From Caldifarciminota bacterium (GTDB lineage: Bacteria > Hydrothermota > Hydrothermia > LBFQ01), in assembly GCA_027003075.1 (NCBI GenBank), contig JALWYV010000026.1, positions 1 through 56,719 of the forward strand: DNA of 56,719 nucleotides. Reading direction: 5' to 3'. A program made the translations under genes and the position numbers. Below are positions 24,016 to 32,278 of the stretch, one piece after another. Below the pieces are notes generated by a model. The model made no database searches and had not been told where the DNA came from. It saw only the letters and a list, made by a program, of their open reading frames with translations. Position 1 is the first letter of the stretch. Every line of letters starts with the position of its first letter.

Positions 24016-24987
24016 TCACCTCACGTCCGGCACCACGTCTATGGGGCCGTCCCCCACGGCGTAAGCGCCGGCGACCTCGCCGGATTCGCTGATAAGGACC
24101 ACCCTGTCGTTCCCGAAGTCTGCGACGGTCAGGGTATCCCCCTTAAATCCGCATCCCATAAGGTTAAGACCCGTATCGTGGTGCGTTATAACACTCTCCG
24201 ACGCCCAGTCGTATACGGTTATCCTACCCGACCATCCCGCGAGGTACAACCTGCCGTCTTTACCCATACAGGCATCCCCCGGAGATCCGCCGACGAATAC
24301 GCTGTCTTTTACCTGTCCGTCCCTTATCCTGAAGAGCCATCCCTCGCGGGAGGAGTAATCCCCGGTGGCCACGGCGTAAACGTCCCCCTCAGGATCGGCC
24401 ACCACCACCTGAACGTTGGTTCCGAAGAATAGGGAATCAATAGCCCTCAGATCATCCGTAGAGACGACGTAAAGGCGACTGCGGTAACCGTCTGAGTACC
24501 CGGTGCAGGCCACGTACAGCCTGTCCCCTACCACGGCCAGGCCCTCCGGGTTGGGTCCGACGTCTATTTCGGCCACCCGGGCATCGCCCTCAAACACGGA
24601 TACGGTGTGGGTCAGGAAGTTGGAGACGAAGAGCCTATCCGTCCTCGGATCGTAGGCCGTGGACCACGGATTCCTTCCGGTACCCACGCTCAACGTATCC
24701 ACGGAACCGGTGGATAGATCGTAGATCAGAACGTTGTTGTCCCCGGAGTTCGTTATAAATAGGGTATCCCCGTATAGGGTGAGGTCGTTGGCCCACATCC
24801 CGGCGAAGAGTACCCTGACGGCCGAATCCCCAACGTACCACAGCTCCGGTGAGAGGGTCGTAAGTACCCACACACCCCCTTTAGCTTCCGGAATGGCCGG
24901 AGGGGAGTTCTCAACCACCTCAAACCTCTCTATGCAGGAGAGGAGAAGGATCAGCGGGAGGAGGAGGGCGCCCTTAACTTTACCCAC
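24016..24987 (-). CDS. YncE-like beta-propeller lipoprotein
   Basis: 323 residues with a GTG start at 24987, preceded by GGGAGG about eight bases upstream. Lipobox L-L-L-S-C puts the lipid on Cys18. The mature chain is a seven-bladed NHL/YncE-type propeller: repeated D-x-L-F-V-S-N, V-G-x-N-P-E-G-L-A-V and L-Y-V-A-C-T segments. Probably a surface or periplasmic binding protein; the ligand is unknown. Its start lies inside the end of the upstream lipoprotein gene. Confidence 0.82.
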   Translation of the reverse strand: MGKVKGALLLPLILLLSCIERFEVVENSPPAIPEAKGGVWVLTTLSPELWYVGDSAVRVLFAGMWANDLTLYGDTLFITNSGDNNVLIYDLSTGSVDTLSVGTGRNPWSTAYDPRTDRLFVSNFLTHTVSVFEGDARVAEIDVGPNPEGLAVVGDRLYVACTGYSDGYRSRLYVVSTDDLRAIDSLFFGTNVQVVVADPEGDVYAVATGDYSSREGWLFRIRDGQVKDSVFVGGSPGDACMGKDGRLYLAGWSGRITVYDWASESVITHHDTGLNLMGCGFKGDTLTVADFGNDRVVLISESGEVAGAYAVGDGPIDVVPDVR

Positions 24988-25769
24988 TTCGTCAACCTCC
25001 CCATACTCCGGGTCTCACCGAACATGTCGCCGTAGTCGTAGGTGAGGCGGTAAAGGTTGACTATGTCAATACGCAGACTGTCCCTCAACCCTCCGGTTTC
25101 GGGGTCTATTAGGACGCACGCTCCCGGTATGGCCTCGTAAAGGACGAAGGTGACCACGGGGGTGTCCACTATCTCCTCAACGTAGCAGTAGTAACTGAAG
25201 TCGTCGTACCCGATAAAGCGGATCATGTAGGAGTTGGCGAGGGTATCGGGGGACCACCTTATCGTGTAGGGCTGGCCGAGTACCACCTCGTCCGGTATGG
25301 AGTCAAGGAAGGAACTGTCGGGTGGGTTGGGCATAACCAGTTTGAGTCCCCATCGGTGCAGGAACTCGCCGTTTATTATTATGGCTGCGCACAGGGAGTA
25401 CCTATCTCCGGGGGCGACTATTGGCTCACCTGTGGCCGTATCGTAGTTGAAGAACAGTCGTCTGTGCTGGTAGTCCACCCTGTCGTCCCTCTTGAAGTAG
25501 TGTATCTCGGGGTCCTCCCCAAAGCGGTTGCAGGCGGTGTCGCTCACGTCGTTCTCCACGAGCCAGACCACGCCGCTCTTAACACCCGGCCCCAACTTGT
25601 CCGTACCCTTGTAAACCGAATCTATGTAGGAGACGCAGGAGTCAAGGGTATCCGCCCACATCTCCGTGGACCACACGAAGGTGCCTACCCTCCCTTCCGG
25701 TGGATAGGGCCACCTGCACCCCCAGAGTACTCCTAACACGATCATCGCTACGAGATGTATCCTCTTCAA
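24951..25769 (-). CDS. Lipoprotein of unknown function
   Basis: 272 residues from a TTG start at 25769, set by a TAGAAT 9 nt upstream; the next ATG would cut off the basic part of the signal. Signal M-K-R-I...G-V-L-W-G-C gives Cys18. The mature part has a fibronectin-like stretch around 168-185 (Y-T-I-R-W-S-P-D-T) and several Cys. No family recognised. Co-transcribed with the propeller lipoprotein, with a 37-nt overlap. Confidence 0.7.
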   Translation of the reverse strand: MKRIHLVAMIVLGVLWGCRWPYPPEGRVGTFVWSTEMWADTLDSCVSYIDSVYKGTDKLGPGVKSGVVWLVENDVSDTACNRFGEDPEIHYFKRDDRVDYQHRRLFFNYDTATGEPIVAPGDRYSLCAAIIINGEFLHRWGLKLVMPNPPDSSFLDSIPDEVVLGQPYTIRWSPDTLANSYMIRFIGYDDFSYYCYVEEIVDTPVVTFVLYEAIPGACVLIDPETGGLRDSLRIDIVNLYRLTYDYGDMFGETRSMGRLTKWVKLRAPSSSR

Positions 25770-25778
25770 GCCGGGGGA

Positions 25779-25784
25779 ATTCTA
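25779..25784 (-). promoter_or_regulatory. -10 element TAGAAT
   Basis: CCGTAGAAT on the minus strand, 9 nt before the TTG at 25769. Confidence 0.65.
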
Positions 25785-25815
25785 CGGTCGCACTACGGGT
25801 AGACGCCTGCACCCT

Positions 25816-25821
25816 TAGAAT
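25816..25821 (+). promoter_or_regulatory. -10 element TAGAAT of comEC
   Basis: CCTTAGAAT, 6 nt before an ATC codon at 25828 where the ComEC frame opens; no ATG, GTG or TTG lies in frame before 25921. Confidence 0.6.
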
Positions 25822-25827
25822 GCGTTT

Positions 25828-27054
25828 ATCTACTACCCCGTAGTCGTATCGCTCGCCTTTCTTGCGGGTATCTTCTCCTTCTTCCAGCCTCTTCTGTGGG
25901 TCGTCCTTATTCCGGTAGCGGTGCCGTTTTTCCGCAAACCCCTCTACGCTCTTCCCCCTCTACTCTTCTTCCTCTTCGGATTTATGCGTACGTACTCCGT
26001 CCTCGGCACGGGTGAGGAGGTCAGGGATGGGGAGGGATGGTACATCGTCAGCGTATACGACTGGGGAAAGGGGCGGATCGTTTACAGGATAACGGACGGG
26101 AATCTCGTGAAGGCCCGGAGTGGAGATATAACCGTCCTCGCCGGAGATAGGCCAGCGTTTCCGAGGGACGAGGTCGTGGTCAGGGGCGCTTTAAGGAACG
26201 ACACCCTCCGGGTCTACGAGGCCTATGTGAAGAAGGGGGTAAAGTGGTTCTACGAGGCCGTCAGTAAGTTGTTGCTCAAACGTACCCTCTCCGAAGAGCA
26301 GTACGTCTTCGCCCTCTCCGTCGTAACCGGTGTCAGGGAACTTAAGTGGGAGGTGAAGGAGGCCTTCTACCGTACGGGGATGGGGCATATCCTCGCCATA
26401 TCCGGCCTCCACGTGGGGATAATCTTTCTGGCCCTCGTCGTGATCCTGAGGTTCGTTATTCCCGGAGTTTACGTCCCGGTGGTAGCCCCAGCCGTCGTGT
26501 GGATTTACGCCTATCTCGTGGGTTTTCTTCCCTCGGTCGTGAGGGCCGCGACCCTCTTAACCGCGTTTTCGGTGGCCTCGCTCCTCTCAAGGCCGGTTAA
26601 ACCTCTCAACGTCCTCGCCCTCTCCCTCCTGCTTTCCCTCATGGTAAAGCCTCTGTGGGCGTTTTCCCCCTCCCTGTGGCTCTCGTATTCGGCGGTGGCC
26701 GGTCTCTTCGCTCTACGGGGAAAGGTGGGGGCATTATTCGGGGCCTCCCTCTTCTCCATCCCCTTCGCCCTGAAGTACTTCGGCAGGTTCGCCGTACTGT
26801 ACGTTCCACTTAACCTGATAGTTATCCCGCTTATGACGGCCTTCATGTACTCCCAGATCCTCGCCCTCCTCCTTCCCTACCCCTTTACCTATTCGGCGGC
26901 CTTCTTCTACAACCTCCTTGAGTGGATAGTCCTCAAAGCGTACTCTCTAAACCTTCCCGCCCTCCATCTCACCCCCGGCTGGGCAGCAGTTGTCCTTTAC
27001 ATCGTCCTGTTTTCCCTCCTCCTGATGTGGCTGAGATGCCGTACTACCTCCTGA
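25828..27054 (+). CDS. comEC: ComEC-type DNA uptake channel, likely AUC start
   Basis: Membrane channel that takes up single-stranded DNA. The core ComEC/Rec2 motif G-M-G-H-I-L-A-I-S-G-L-H-V-G is clear, with about nine membrane helices around it, and the short soluble domain before it fits DUF4131. The C-terminal metallo-beta-lactamase domain of long ComECs is absent. The first canonical start (GTG 25921) would remove two hydrophobic segments. Reading on upstream gives I-Y-Y-P-V-V-V-S-L-A-F-L-A-G-I-F, typical ComEC N-terminus, back to ATC 25828, with an in-frame TAG at 25816. The TAGAAT ends six bases before that ATC. From 25828 the protein has 408 residues. The C-terminus overlaps the convergent gene by 11 bp. 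Confidence 0.82.
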   Translation: MYYPVVVSLAFLAGIFSFFQPLLWVVLIPVAVPFFRKPLYALPPLLFFLFGFMRTYSVLGTGEEVRDGEGWYIVSVYDWGKGRIVYRITDGNLVKARSGDITVLAGDRPAFPRDEVVVRGALRNDTLRVYEAYVKKGVKWFYEAVSKLLLKRTLSEEQYVFALSVVTGVRELKWEVKEAFYRTGMGHILAISGLHVGIIFLALVVILRFVIPGVYVPVVAPAVVWIYAYLVGFLPSVVRAATLLTAFSVASLLSRPVKPLNVLALSLLLSLMVKPLWAFSPSLWLSYSAVAGLFALRGKVGALFGASLFSIPFALKYFGRFAVLYVPLNLIVIPLMTAFMYSQILALLLPYPFTYSAAFFYNLLEWIVLKAYSLNLPALHLTPGWAAVVLYIVLFSLLLMWLRCRTTS

Positions 27055-28498
27055 TGTACTTCTTCCATCCCCTTTCCGTCCTGATGAAGAACACGCCCCT
27101 ACCGCTTCCGTTCAGGTCGTTGACCTTACGGCCGTCGGAGGAGTATATCCCGAGGATCCTACCATCCGTGCCGCACCTCGTGCCTTCGCCCACGCTCAGG
27201 TCGTCGTCCCGGCCTATGGGTGTACAGAAGGTTACCGTATCGGGTACGAGATCCTGCACGGTTACGGGGGCGTTTAAGACCGTCGTCTGGGACGTCCTAT
27301 CGTTAAACGTGGGAAGCGTGTTGTCTAACGTGTAGGTGGGTGTTGAAACGGAAGGGGAAACCGTGGAGTACTGACTTGAGCATACCGTACCGTCTGCCAG
27401 AAACTTGACGATGAACCAGTCGGCCACGGTTGAGAACCCCTGAAGTTTGTAGGAGGTGCCGACGACTAAGAAGCCGTCGTCGGAGGATCTGTAAACGCTG
27501 TTCCCGACGTCTCCGTAGTTCTCGCTCCAGAATATGCGGGACCACTGGAGGTTCCCGGAGGCGTCAAACTTCATTATTATGGCGTCCTCAAACCCCAGCC
27601 AGTCGTGGGAGTAGGAGAAGGTGTAACCTACGGCCACGCAACCGTCATCCGACGAGGCTGCCACGCCGAAGGCCTGATCGTCCGAGGATCCTCCGATCTT
27701 CCTGACCCAGAGGACGTTTCCGAGGGTGTCCACCCGGAGGACGAGGATGTCGTAGTCGCCGTCTGCGTTGGTGTACCCGGCCACACAGTAGTCCCCGGAG
27801 GGAGCCTGAGCAACGGAGAAGAAACGGTCCTCACCGCCGAAGTCCAGCCTGAGGGACCAGAGGGGGGGGCCGGAGCTGTCTGCCCTTACGAGAAGGCCGT
27901 CGTAGTTGGATCCCGGGCCCACACGTCCTACGAAAACGTACCTTCCGTTGGCGTCCACCCTGATCTCCCTTGCTATGGAGGGGTCCGTATACTCCAGAGA
28001 CCTTGACCACACCAGGTTGCCCGCGGGATCCATCTTGACGAACCATACCCCGTTTCCGAAGGAGACGGCGTACCCTCCTGCGAGTATGTTCCCATCCCTG
28101 TCCTCGGTAACCCAGTAAGGGTATTCGTTGTACGACGTCCCTACGAACCGGGCCCACTGGAAGTTTCCAGAAGGATCAAGGAGGACGATGAGGGCGTCGT
28201 ACCCTCCGCTTCCGAGGGACGATAGGGTCCTTCCAGCCAGAACGTACCCTGAAGATATCTCTGCCAGCCCGTACGCCCTGTCCTCGTCCGACGTACCTAT
28301 GGTCTTACCGAAGGTAAATACTCCGAGGGAGTTGAACTTGACTATTCCGAAGTCGCCGTTCGCCCCGTAACTTCCCCATATACCTCCGGCGATAAAACCA
28401 CCGTCGGCCGTATTCATCCCGGCGTAACCCTCATCGGTACTGTTGCCGCCGTATCTGAACATGAACGAGACGGCCGCCAGTAGAAACGTATATACCAT
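27044..28498 (-). CDS. SBBP-type beta-propeller protein with C-terminal sorting domain
   Basis: 484 residues: signal MVYTFLLAAVSFMF, about seven repeats of roughly 50 residues built on D-G-x-x-L-A-G and V-W-F-V-K-M-D-P-x-G-N-L-V-W-S-R, as in SBBP/WD-like propellers, then a Thr/Ser/Pro-rich linker and a C-terminal domain G-I-Y-S-S-D-G-R-K-V...G-V-F-F-I-R of the FCB-type sorting class. It should be exported and displayed at the surface. No sorting machinery is in the window. TAAAAT ends 11 nt before the ATG. Confidence 0.83.
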   Translation of the reverse strand: MVYTFLLAAVSFMFRYGGNSTDEGYAGMNTADGGFIAGGIWGSYGANGDFGIVKFNSLGVFTFGKTIGTSDEDRAYGLAEISSGYVLAGRTLSSLGSGGYDALIVLLDPSGNFQWARFVGTSYNEYPYWVTEDRDGNILAGGYAVSFGNGVWFVKMDPAGNLVWSRSLEYTDPSIAREIRVDANGRYVFVGRVGPGSNYDGLLVRADSSGPPLWSLRLDFGGEDRFFSVAQAPSGDYCVAGYTNADGDYDILVLRVDTLGNVLWVRKIGGSSDDQAFGVAASSDDGCVAVGYTFSYSHDWLGFEDAIIMKFDASGNLQWSRIFWSENYGDVGNSVYRSSDDGFLVVGTSYKLQGFSTVADWFIVKFLADGTVCSSQYSTVSPSVSTPTYTLDNTLPTFNDRTSQTTVLNAPVTVQDLVPDTVTFCTPIGRDDDLSVGEGTRCGTDGRILGIYSSDGRKVNDLNGSGRGVFFIRTERGWKKYIRR

Positions 28499-28509
28499 AA
28501 CTGGCCGTT

Positions 28510-28515
28510 ATTTTA
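28510..28515 (-). promoter_or_regulatory. -10 element TAAAAT
   Basis: CTTTAAAAT on the minus strand, 11 nt before the ATG at 28498, the longest gap in the set. Confidence 0.55.
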
Positions 28516-28596
28516 AAGCATGCGACCCCCTCAGTGCAAGTGGGTTGGCTACCTTCTTACAACGCGCTGAAGCTTCCCTTCGCTCAGGATAAAGAA

Positions 28597-28617
28597 TATA
28601 CCCTTCGTTAGGGTATA
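28597..28617. repeat. Perfect 8-bp hairpin TATACCCT/AGGGTATA
   Basis: TATACCCT-tcgtt-AGGGTATA, a perfect 8-bp stem with a 5-nt loop. No T-run follows on either strand, so it is not a standard terminator. Confidence 0.6.
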
Positions 28618-28653
28618 GGGACCGTTTCCGGAATAAAGGAGCCTGACAGAAGG

Positions 28654-28698
28654 GATAGTTGCCTTGAGACTTGAGACCCAGGTTAAAAGACAACTATC
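28654..28698. repeat. 8-bp inverted repeat enclosing a TTGAGAC tandem repeat
   Basis: GATAGTTG (28654-28661) pairs perfectly with CAACTATC (28691-28698). The loop contains the direct repeat TTGAGAC-TTGAGAC (28664-28677). Lies 36 bp from the first hairpin. Confidence 0.55.
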
Positions 28699-28846
28699 AT
28701 CGCTGTACGGAAGAAATTGCTTACACAGAAACTGTATTCAGTTAAGTTAAGTAGTAGTATTGAAGTATACGCGATCATCCGAAAGGCGGTGACTCCGAAC
28801 GCAGACTGCTCCCAAAAATTTGGATAATTTTCTTTAAGGTTTTATG

Positions 28847-28985
28847 CTAATGGATCAACCGGAGGGTGTAGGAGAAGTCGTTTTCCTGCCAATCAATACA
28901 GACCGTCCCTCCATATATGTAGAACCCACCTACTGAAAACCCGCACATCAAATACGTCCCAAATACCTTCCTGTTGCAGGCTCCG
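28847..28985 (-). pseudogene. Possible 3' remnant of an outer-membrane barrel gene
   Basis: On the minus strand an open frame ending with TAG at 28847 reads C-G-F-S-V-G-G-F-Y-I-Y-G-G...Q-E-N-D-F-S-Y-T-L-R-L-I-H, the style of the last strands of an outer-membrane barrel ending in an aromatic/hydrophobic strand. No matching start, signal or promoter is present; the frame upstream runs into the bamA promoter. It could be the tail of a lost gene. Weak, based on pattern alone. Confidence 0.25.
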
Positions 28986-29006
28986 GTAAAACACCTTTTA
29001 CGGGGG

Positions 29007-29012
29007 TAGAAT
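29007..29012 (+). promoter_or_regulatory. -10 element TAGAAT of bamA
   Basis: GGGGTAGAAT, 8 nt before the ATG at 29021. Confidence 0.7.
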
Positions 29013-29020
29013 AGCCGTCC

Positions 29021-31354
29021 ATGATCCTGTTGTTGATTGGACAGATGCAGGGGGCAGGTATAGACACCACCCCCAGGACCGTTTACCTCGGTGAGATCCA
29101 GTTTATGGGCGTGAAGTGGACAAACCATCAGGTACTTCGGAATGCGGTTAAGCTCTCAAAGGGCCAGAAGATCACCGGGATGGACTTTAAGGACGTCCTG
29201 AACCGCCTATGGGAACTCGGGATATTTGACGACGTCAGGGTCCTCGGGATGCTCCGTGGGGATACCCTTGACCTCCTCTTTGACCTCAAGGAGGCTCCCC
29301 GTATAAAGAAGTTCAAGATAGAGGGGGCGAAGAAAGTTAAGGGTAAGGTCTTCACGGACACCCTGAAAAAGCTCTTCAAGAACAGGGCGGCTACGGAGAG
29401 AAACCTCTTCAAGATGAAACGCCTGATAGAGAGGATATACCACCAGAAAGGCTACCTGCAGGTACAGGTGGAGTACGAGATTAGTAAGCCCGACAAAAAA
29501 GGGCAGGTGGAGATAAAGTTCAAGGTTAAGGAGGGGGAGAAGTTCAAGGTGGGGTTCATACGTTTCAAGGGGAACGAGACCTACTCCGACCGTACCCTGA
29601 GCCGGATAATACACACGAAACCTTACCGGTGGTGGATGAGGTTTACCAGCTGGTACATATTTGATGAGGATCGGTGGGAGGAGGACCTCAAGAGGATAGA
29701 GGAGTTCTATCACAACCACGGTTTTCCGGACGCACGGGTTGACTCCTTCCGTACCTACAGGATGGAGAAGGGTTTTATGGGGCTGGTGGTTTTCCTGAGC
29801 GAAGGCAAAAAGTACCGCTTTGGGAAGTTTGAGTTTGAGGGAAACAAAGTATTTAGCGACACCGTCCTGACTTCGGTAGTTGAGAGGGTAAAAAAAAAGT
29901 TTAACCCCCTTGAGTGGCTGAAGTACCGCTTCTGGCTTCAGGCTCCCCACGCTCTGGACCCTTCCCTTTACTCCGCAAAGAAGTATTCCCTGATAAAGCA
30001 GGAGATAATGGGACTCTATGCCGACTCCGGGTACATATACACCCGCATAGAGGACGAGGCGAAACGTACCGACGGCCGTATAGACTACAGGTTCAACATA
30101 ACCGAGAACTGGAGGGTGAAGGTCCGTCTCGTTAACATCTACGGCAATACCCGTACCTATGACAGGGTCATACGGAGGGAGTTCTGGATGTTTCCGGGGG
30201 AGTACTTCTCAAGGGCCAAGCTGATGCGGAGCGTGCGGAACCTGTACTTCCTGAACTACTTTGAGGCTGTGCAGCCGGATTTTTCTCCCGTTCCCGAAGA
30301 CTCCCTGTGGATAGACCTGAACGTGAGGGTTGTGGAGAGACCTACCGGCCAGATAAGCGCCGGTGTCAGTTACAGTCAGCTTGAAGGCCTCTTCGGAAAC
30401 CTTTCCTTCCAGCAGCCCAACTTCCTTGGGAAGGGACAGTCCATAGCCGTGGTGGTGGAGTACGGGAGCTGGAGGAAGAACTTCCGCCTCTCCTTCACGG
30501 AGCCGTGGTTCGGGGGGGAACCGACGAGCGTTGGTGCGAGCGTGTACTACCTTACTGGATACTACTTTGACTACTGGCAGAACAACATCGGTCTTCAGGT
30601 GAACGCCGGAAGGCGTATATTCGGAACCTACTGGGGAGTTAACGGATTTTACAAGTTTGAGAGGATAAGGCTTTACGACATCAACCCCAAGTACGCTGGC
30701 CAGCCCTTCTACGACTACTGGCAGGAAAAGAAAGGCGGTCTTTACATGAGTACGATCTCCGGGACCGTTTACTACGACTCAAGGGACCGTATATTCAACG
30801 CCATGAACGGCTACAGGGTGTCCTACGAGCTGGACCTGGTGGGTGGTCCCATGGGTGGGGACGTAAGTTTTACCAGACATTTTCCCGAGGTTCAGCTCTT
30901 CAAACCTCTCCCCTTCTTCGGTGGGGACAAACTCATAAACGCCTTCAGGGCGAGGGGTGGCCTTTTAACGGGCCTGACGACTGACAAGGACATACCCTTC
31001 TTTGAGTACTTCCTCCTCGGAGATGTCGGCTTTTACGGTCTCAGGGGCTACAACCTCAGGAGTGTGGGTACGAGCGTTGGAGGAAGCGTCATAGGGGGTA
31101 AAGTGTTCACCGTATTAACTTACGAGTTCAGGATCAGACCGAGCGAGAGCTTCTACATCCTCGCCTTTGCTGAGGCCGGAAACGCCTGGTGGGAGCCGAG
31201 GACCGTCAACTTAAGGGATCTGAAAAAGAGTGCGGGAGTGGGTTTCCGCGCCCAGATACCCATGCTCGGCATAATGGGGATAGACCTCGGATACGGATTT
31301 GACGACCCCTCCCACCGATGGGTCCCCCACTTCCAGATAGGGGCGACCTTCTGA
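29021..31354 (+). CDS. bamA: Outer-membrane protein assembly factor BamA
   Basis: 777 residues. After a very short signal (MILLLIGQMQG) come about five POTRA domains (about 25-430), each with the beta-alpha-alpha-beta-beta pattern and Y-x-x-x-G-Y/F motifs, then a 16-strand barrel. The loop-6 motif appears as L-R-G-Y at 674-677, and the protein ends in an F-Q-I-G-A-T-F strand, the BAM recognition type. BamA folds and inserts outer-membrane barrels. Own promoter; the gene ends exactly one base before the convergent mscL stop. Confidence 0.95.
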   Translation: MILLLIGQMQGAGIDTTPRTVYLGEIQFMGVKWTNHQVLRNAVKLSKGQKITGMDFKDVLNRLWELGIFDDVRVLGMLRGDTLDLLFDLKEAPRIKKFKIEGAKKVKGKVFTDTLKKLFKNRAATERNLFKMKRLIERIYHQKGYLQVQVEYEISKPDKKGQVEIKFKVKEGEKFKVGFIRFKGNETYSDRTLSRIIHTKPYRWWMRFTSWYIFDEDRWEEDLKRIEEFYHNHGFPDARVDSFRTYRMEKGFMGLVVFLSEGKKYRFGKFEFEGNKVFSDTVLTSVVERVKKKFNPLEWLKYRFWLQAPHALDPSLYSAKKYSLIKQEIMGLYADSGYIYTRIEDEAKRTDGRIDYRFNITENWRVKVRLVNIYGNTRTYDRVIRREFWMFPGEYFSRAKLMRSVRNLYFLNYFEAVQPDFSPVPEDSLWIDLNVRVVERPTGQISAGVSYSQLEGLFGNLSFQQPNFLGKGQSIAVVVEYGSWRKNFRLSFTEPWFGGEPTSVGASVYYLTGYYFDYWQNNIGLQVNAGRRIFGTYWGVNGFYKFERIRLYDINPKYAGQPFYDYWQEKKGGLYMSTISGTVYYDSRDRIFNAMNGYRVSYELDLVGGPMGGDVSFTRHFPEVQLFKPLPFFGGDKLINAFRARGGLLTGLTTDKDIPFFEYFLLGDVGFYGLRGYNLRSVGTSVGGSVIGGKVFTVLTYEFRIRPSESFYILAFAEAGNAWWEPRTVNLRDLKKSAGVGFRAQIPMLGIMGIDLGYGFDDPSHRWVPHFQIGATF

Positions 31355-31795
31355 TCACCTGCCCTTCAGGGCGTCCCTTATCTCCCGCAGGAGCTTTATC
31401 TCCTCCGGAGGCTCCGGGGGAGCGGCAGGGGCCTCGGCCTCCTTCTTCCGGTTCAGAGCGTTCATGCCCTTTATCACCAGGAAAATGGCGAAGGCTATGA
31501 TAAGGAAGTTCACGATGTCGTTTATCCACTGACCGTAAGCCAGAACCGTAGCCCCGGCCTCCTGTGCTGCTTTGAGCGTCTGATATGGGCCGGGCTTCGT
31601 CCCCTCCTTCAGGAGAATGAAGAAGTTGGAGAAATCCGTACCTCCAAGGAGCAGACCTATAGGAGGCATAAGTACGTTCTGTACGAAGGACTTCACCACC
31701 GTACCGAAGGCCGCACCCACGACTATACCGACGGCCATGTCAACGACGTTTCCGCGTTGAACGAACTCTTTAAACTCGTTTATCCATGACTTCAT
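31355..31795 (-). CDS. mscL: Large-conductance mechanosensitive channel MscL
   Basis: 146 residues: N-terminal amphipathic helix F-K-E-F-V-Q-R-G-N-V-V-D-M-A-V-G-I-V-V-G-A-A-F (TM1, pore), periplasmic loop, TM2 around 90-108, and a cytosolic Pro/Glu/Ala linker with a final charged helix. It opens under membrane tension to release solutes in osmotic shock. Length typical. TAGAAT 8 nt upstream of ATG. Confidence 0.95.
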   Translation of the reverse strand: MKSWINEFKEFVQRGNVVDMAVGIVVGAAFGTVVKSFVQNVLMPPIGLLLGGTDFSNFFILLKEGTKPGPYQTLKAAQEAGATVLAYGQWINDIVNFLIIAFAIFLVIKGMNALNRKKEAEAPAAPPEPPEEIKLLREIRDALKGR

Positions 31796-31803
31796 AGCAA
31801 CTT

Positions 31804-31809
31804 ATTCTA
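31804..31809 (-). promoter_or_regulatory. -10 element TAGAAT of mscL
   Basis: GGTATAGAAT on the minus strand, 8 nt before the ATG at 31795. Confidence 0.65.
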
Positions 31810-31917
31810 TACCTGAAATGCGATTGAGTATATATGTTTGTATTTTATCCCGTACTGGCATAGAAACGTACTTTCCGATCGGGATCTAAGGGGATGTTTT
31901 CGTCTTCCGCTCTCCCG

Positions 31918-31923
31918 TATAAT
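31918..31923 (+). promoter_or_regulatory. -10 element TATAAT
   Basis: CCCGTATAAT, 10 nt before the ATG at 31934; rules out the upstream ATG at 31838. Confidence 0.7.
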
Positions 31924-31933
31924 ACCCGCCTTT

Positions 31934-32278
31934 ATGAGAGCCGTTGATATGTACCCCTACGTCAAGGCAAACCTCCGCAAGAGGTTTCCCTACGAAGACG
32001 GGTGGATAATTCGCAAACTGGACAAGGAGAGGACGGATAACCCGGACTTTATAGTGGAACGCCGGAAAAAAACCCACGTTGATAAAGTGGTCGTTGAGGT
32101 GGTTCCCGACTGCAAGGTGACGCAGGAGCATCTGGAGGCCCTTGAGAGGCATACGAAGAAGTTTGACGTTGAGGGTGTCCGTATACTCACGAGAATAATC
32201 GTCGTATGTACCGGGGCAGACACCTCCATCGTTCCCAAGGACGTGGATCTCATGGTCCTCAGGAGTTGCGAGTGCTGA
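31934..32278 (+). CDS. Small protein with restriction-endonuclease-like fold pattern
   Basis: 114 residues. The order helix, strand W-I-I-R-K-L, strand N-P-D-F-I-V-E-R, strand K-V-V-V-E-V-V, helix, strand R-I-I-V-V-C-T fits a PD-(D/E)xK nuclease core, with the acidic pair Asp and Glu present but the catalytic Lys replaced by Val (E-V-V). So it may be an inactive nuclease-fold protein. This is pattern reading, not a family match. Start set by the TATAAT; convergent with the glycosyltransferase at 32259 (20-bp overlap). Confidence 0.65.
   Translation: MRAVDMYPYVKANLRKRFPYEDGWIIRKLDKERTDNPDFIVERRKKTHVDKVVVEVVPDCKVTQEHLEALERHTKKFDVEGVRILTRIIVVCTGADTSIVPKDVDLMVLRSCEC

Larger units (their letters stand above)
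28499..29020. other. 522-bp intergenic region, AT-richer, with hairpins
   Basis: The only long stretch without an intact gene. It holds the promoters for 28498 (minus) and bamA (plus), two clear inverted repeats (28597-28617 and 28654-28698), a short one at 28725-28735 (ACAG-aaa-CTGT) and a likely barrel-gene fragment at 28847-28985. I looked for tmRNA, RNase P, SRP RNA and tRNA motifs and found none. It may encode a structured RNA or be decayed sequence. Confidence 0.6.

Noticed and set aside
28499-29020. tmRNA, RNase P, SRP RNA or CRISPR array in the long gap
   Set aside because: None of the conserved cores could be found and there is no regularly spaced repeat; TTGAGAC occurs only twice in tandem.
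28847-29128. Minus-strand open frame of 93 residues across the bamA start
   Set aside because: Its first half overlaps bamA and its promoter; only the last 45 or so residues look protein-like and are listed as a possible remnant.
31838-31933. Upstream in-frame ATG for the small nuclease-like gene
   Set aside because: It lies upstream of the TATAAT at 31918, overlaps the mscL promoter region and encodes non-conserved sequence.
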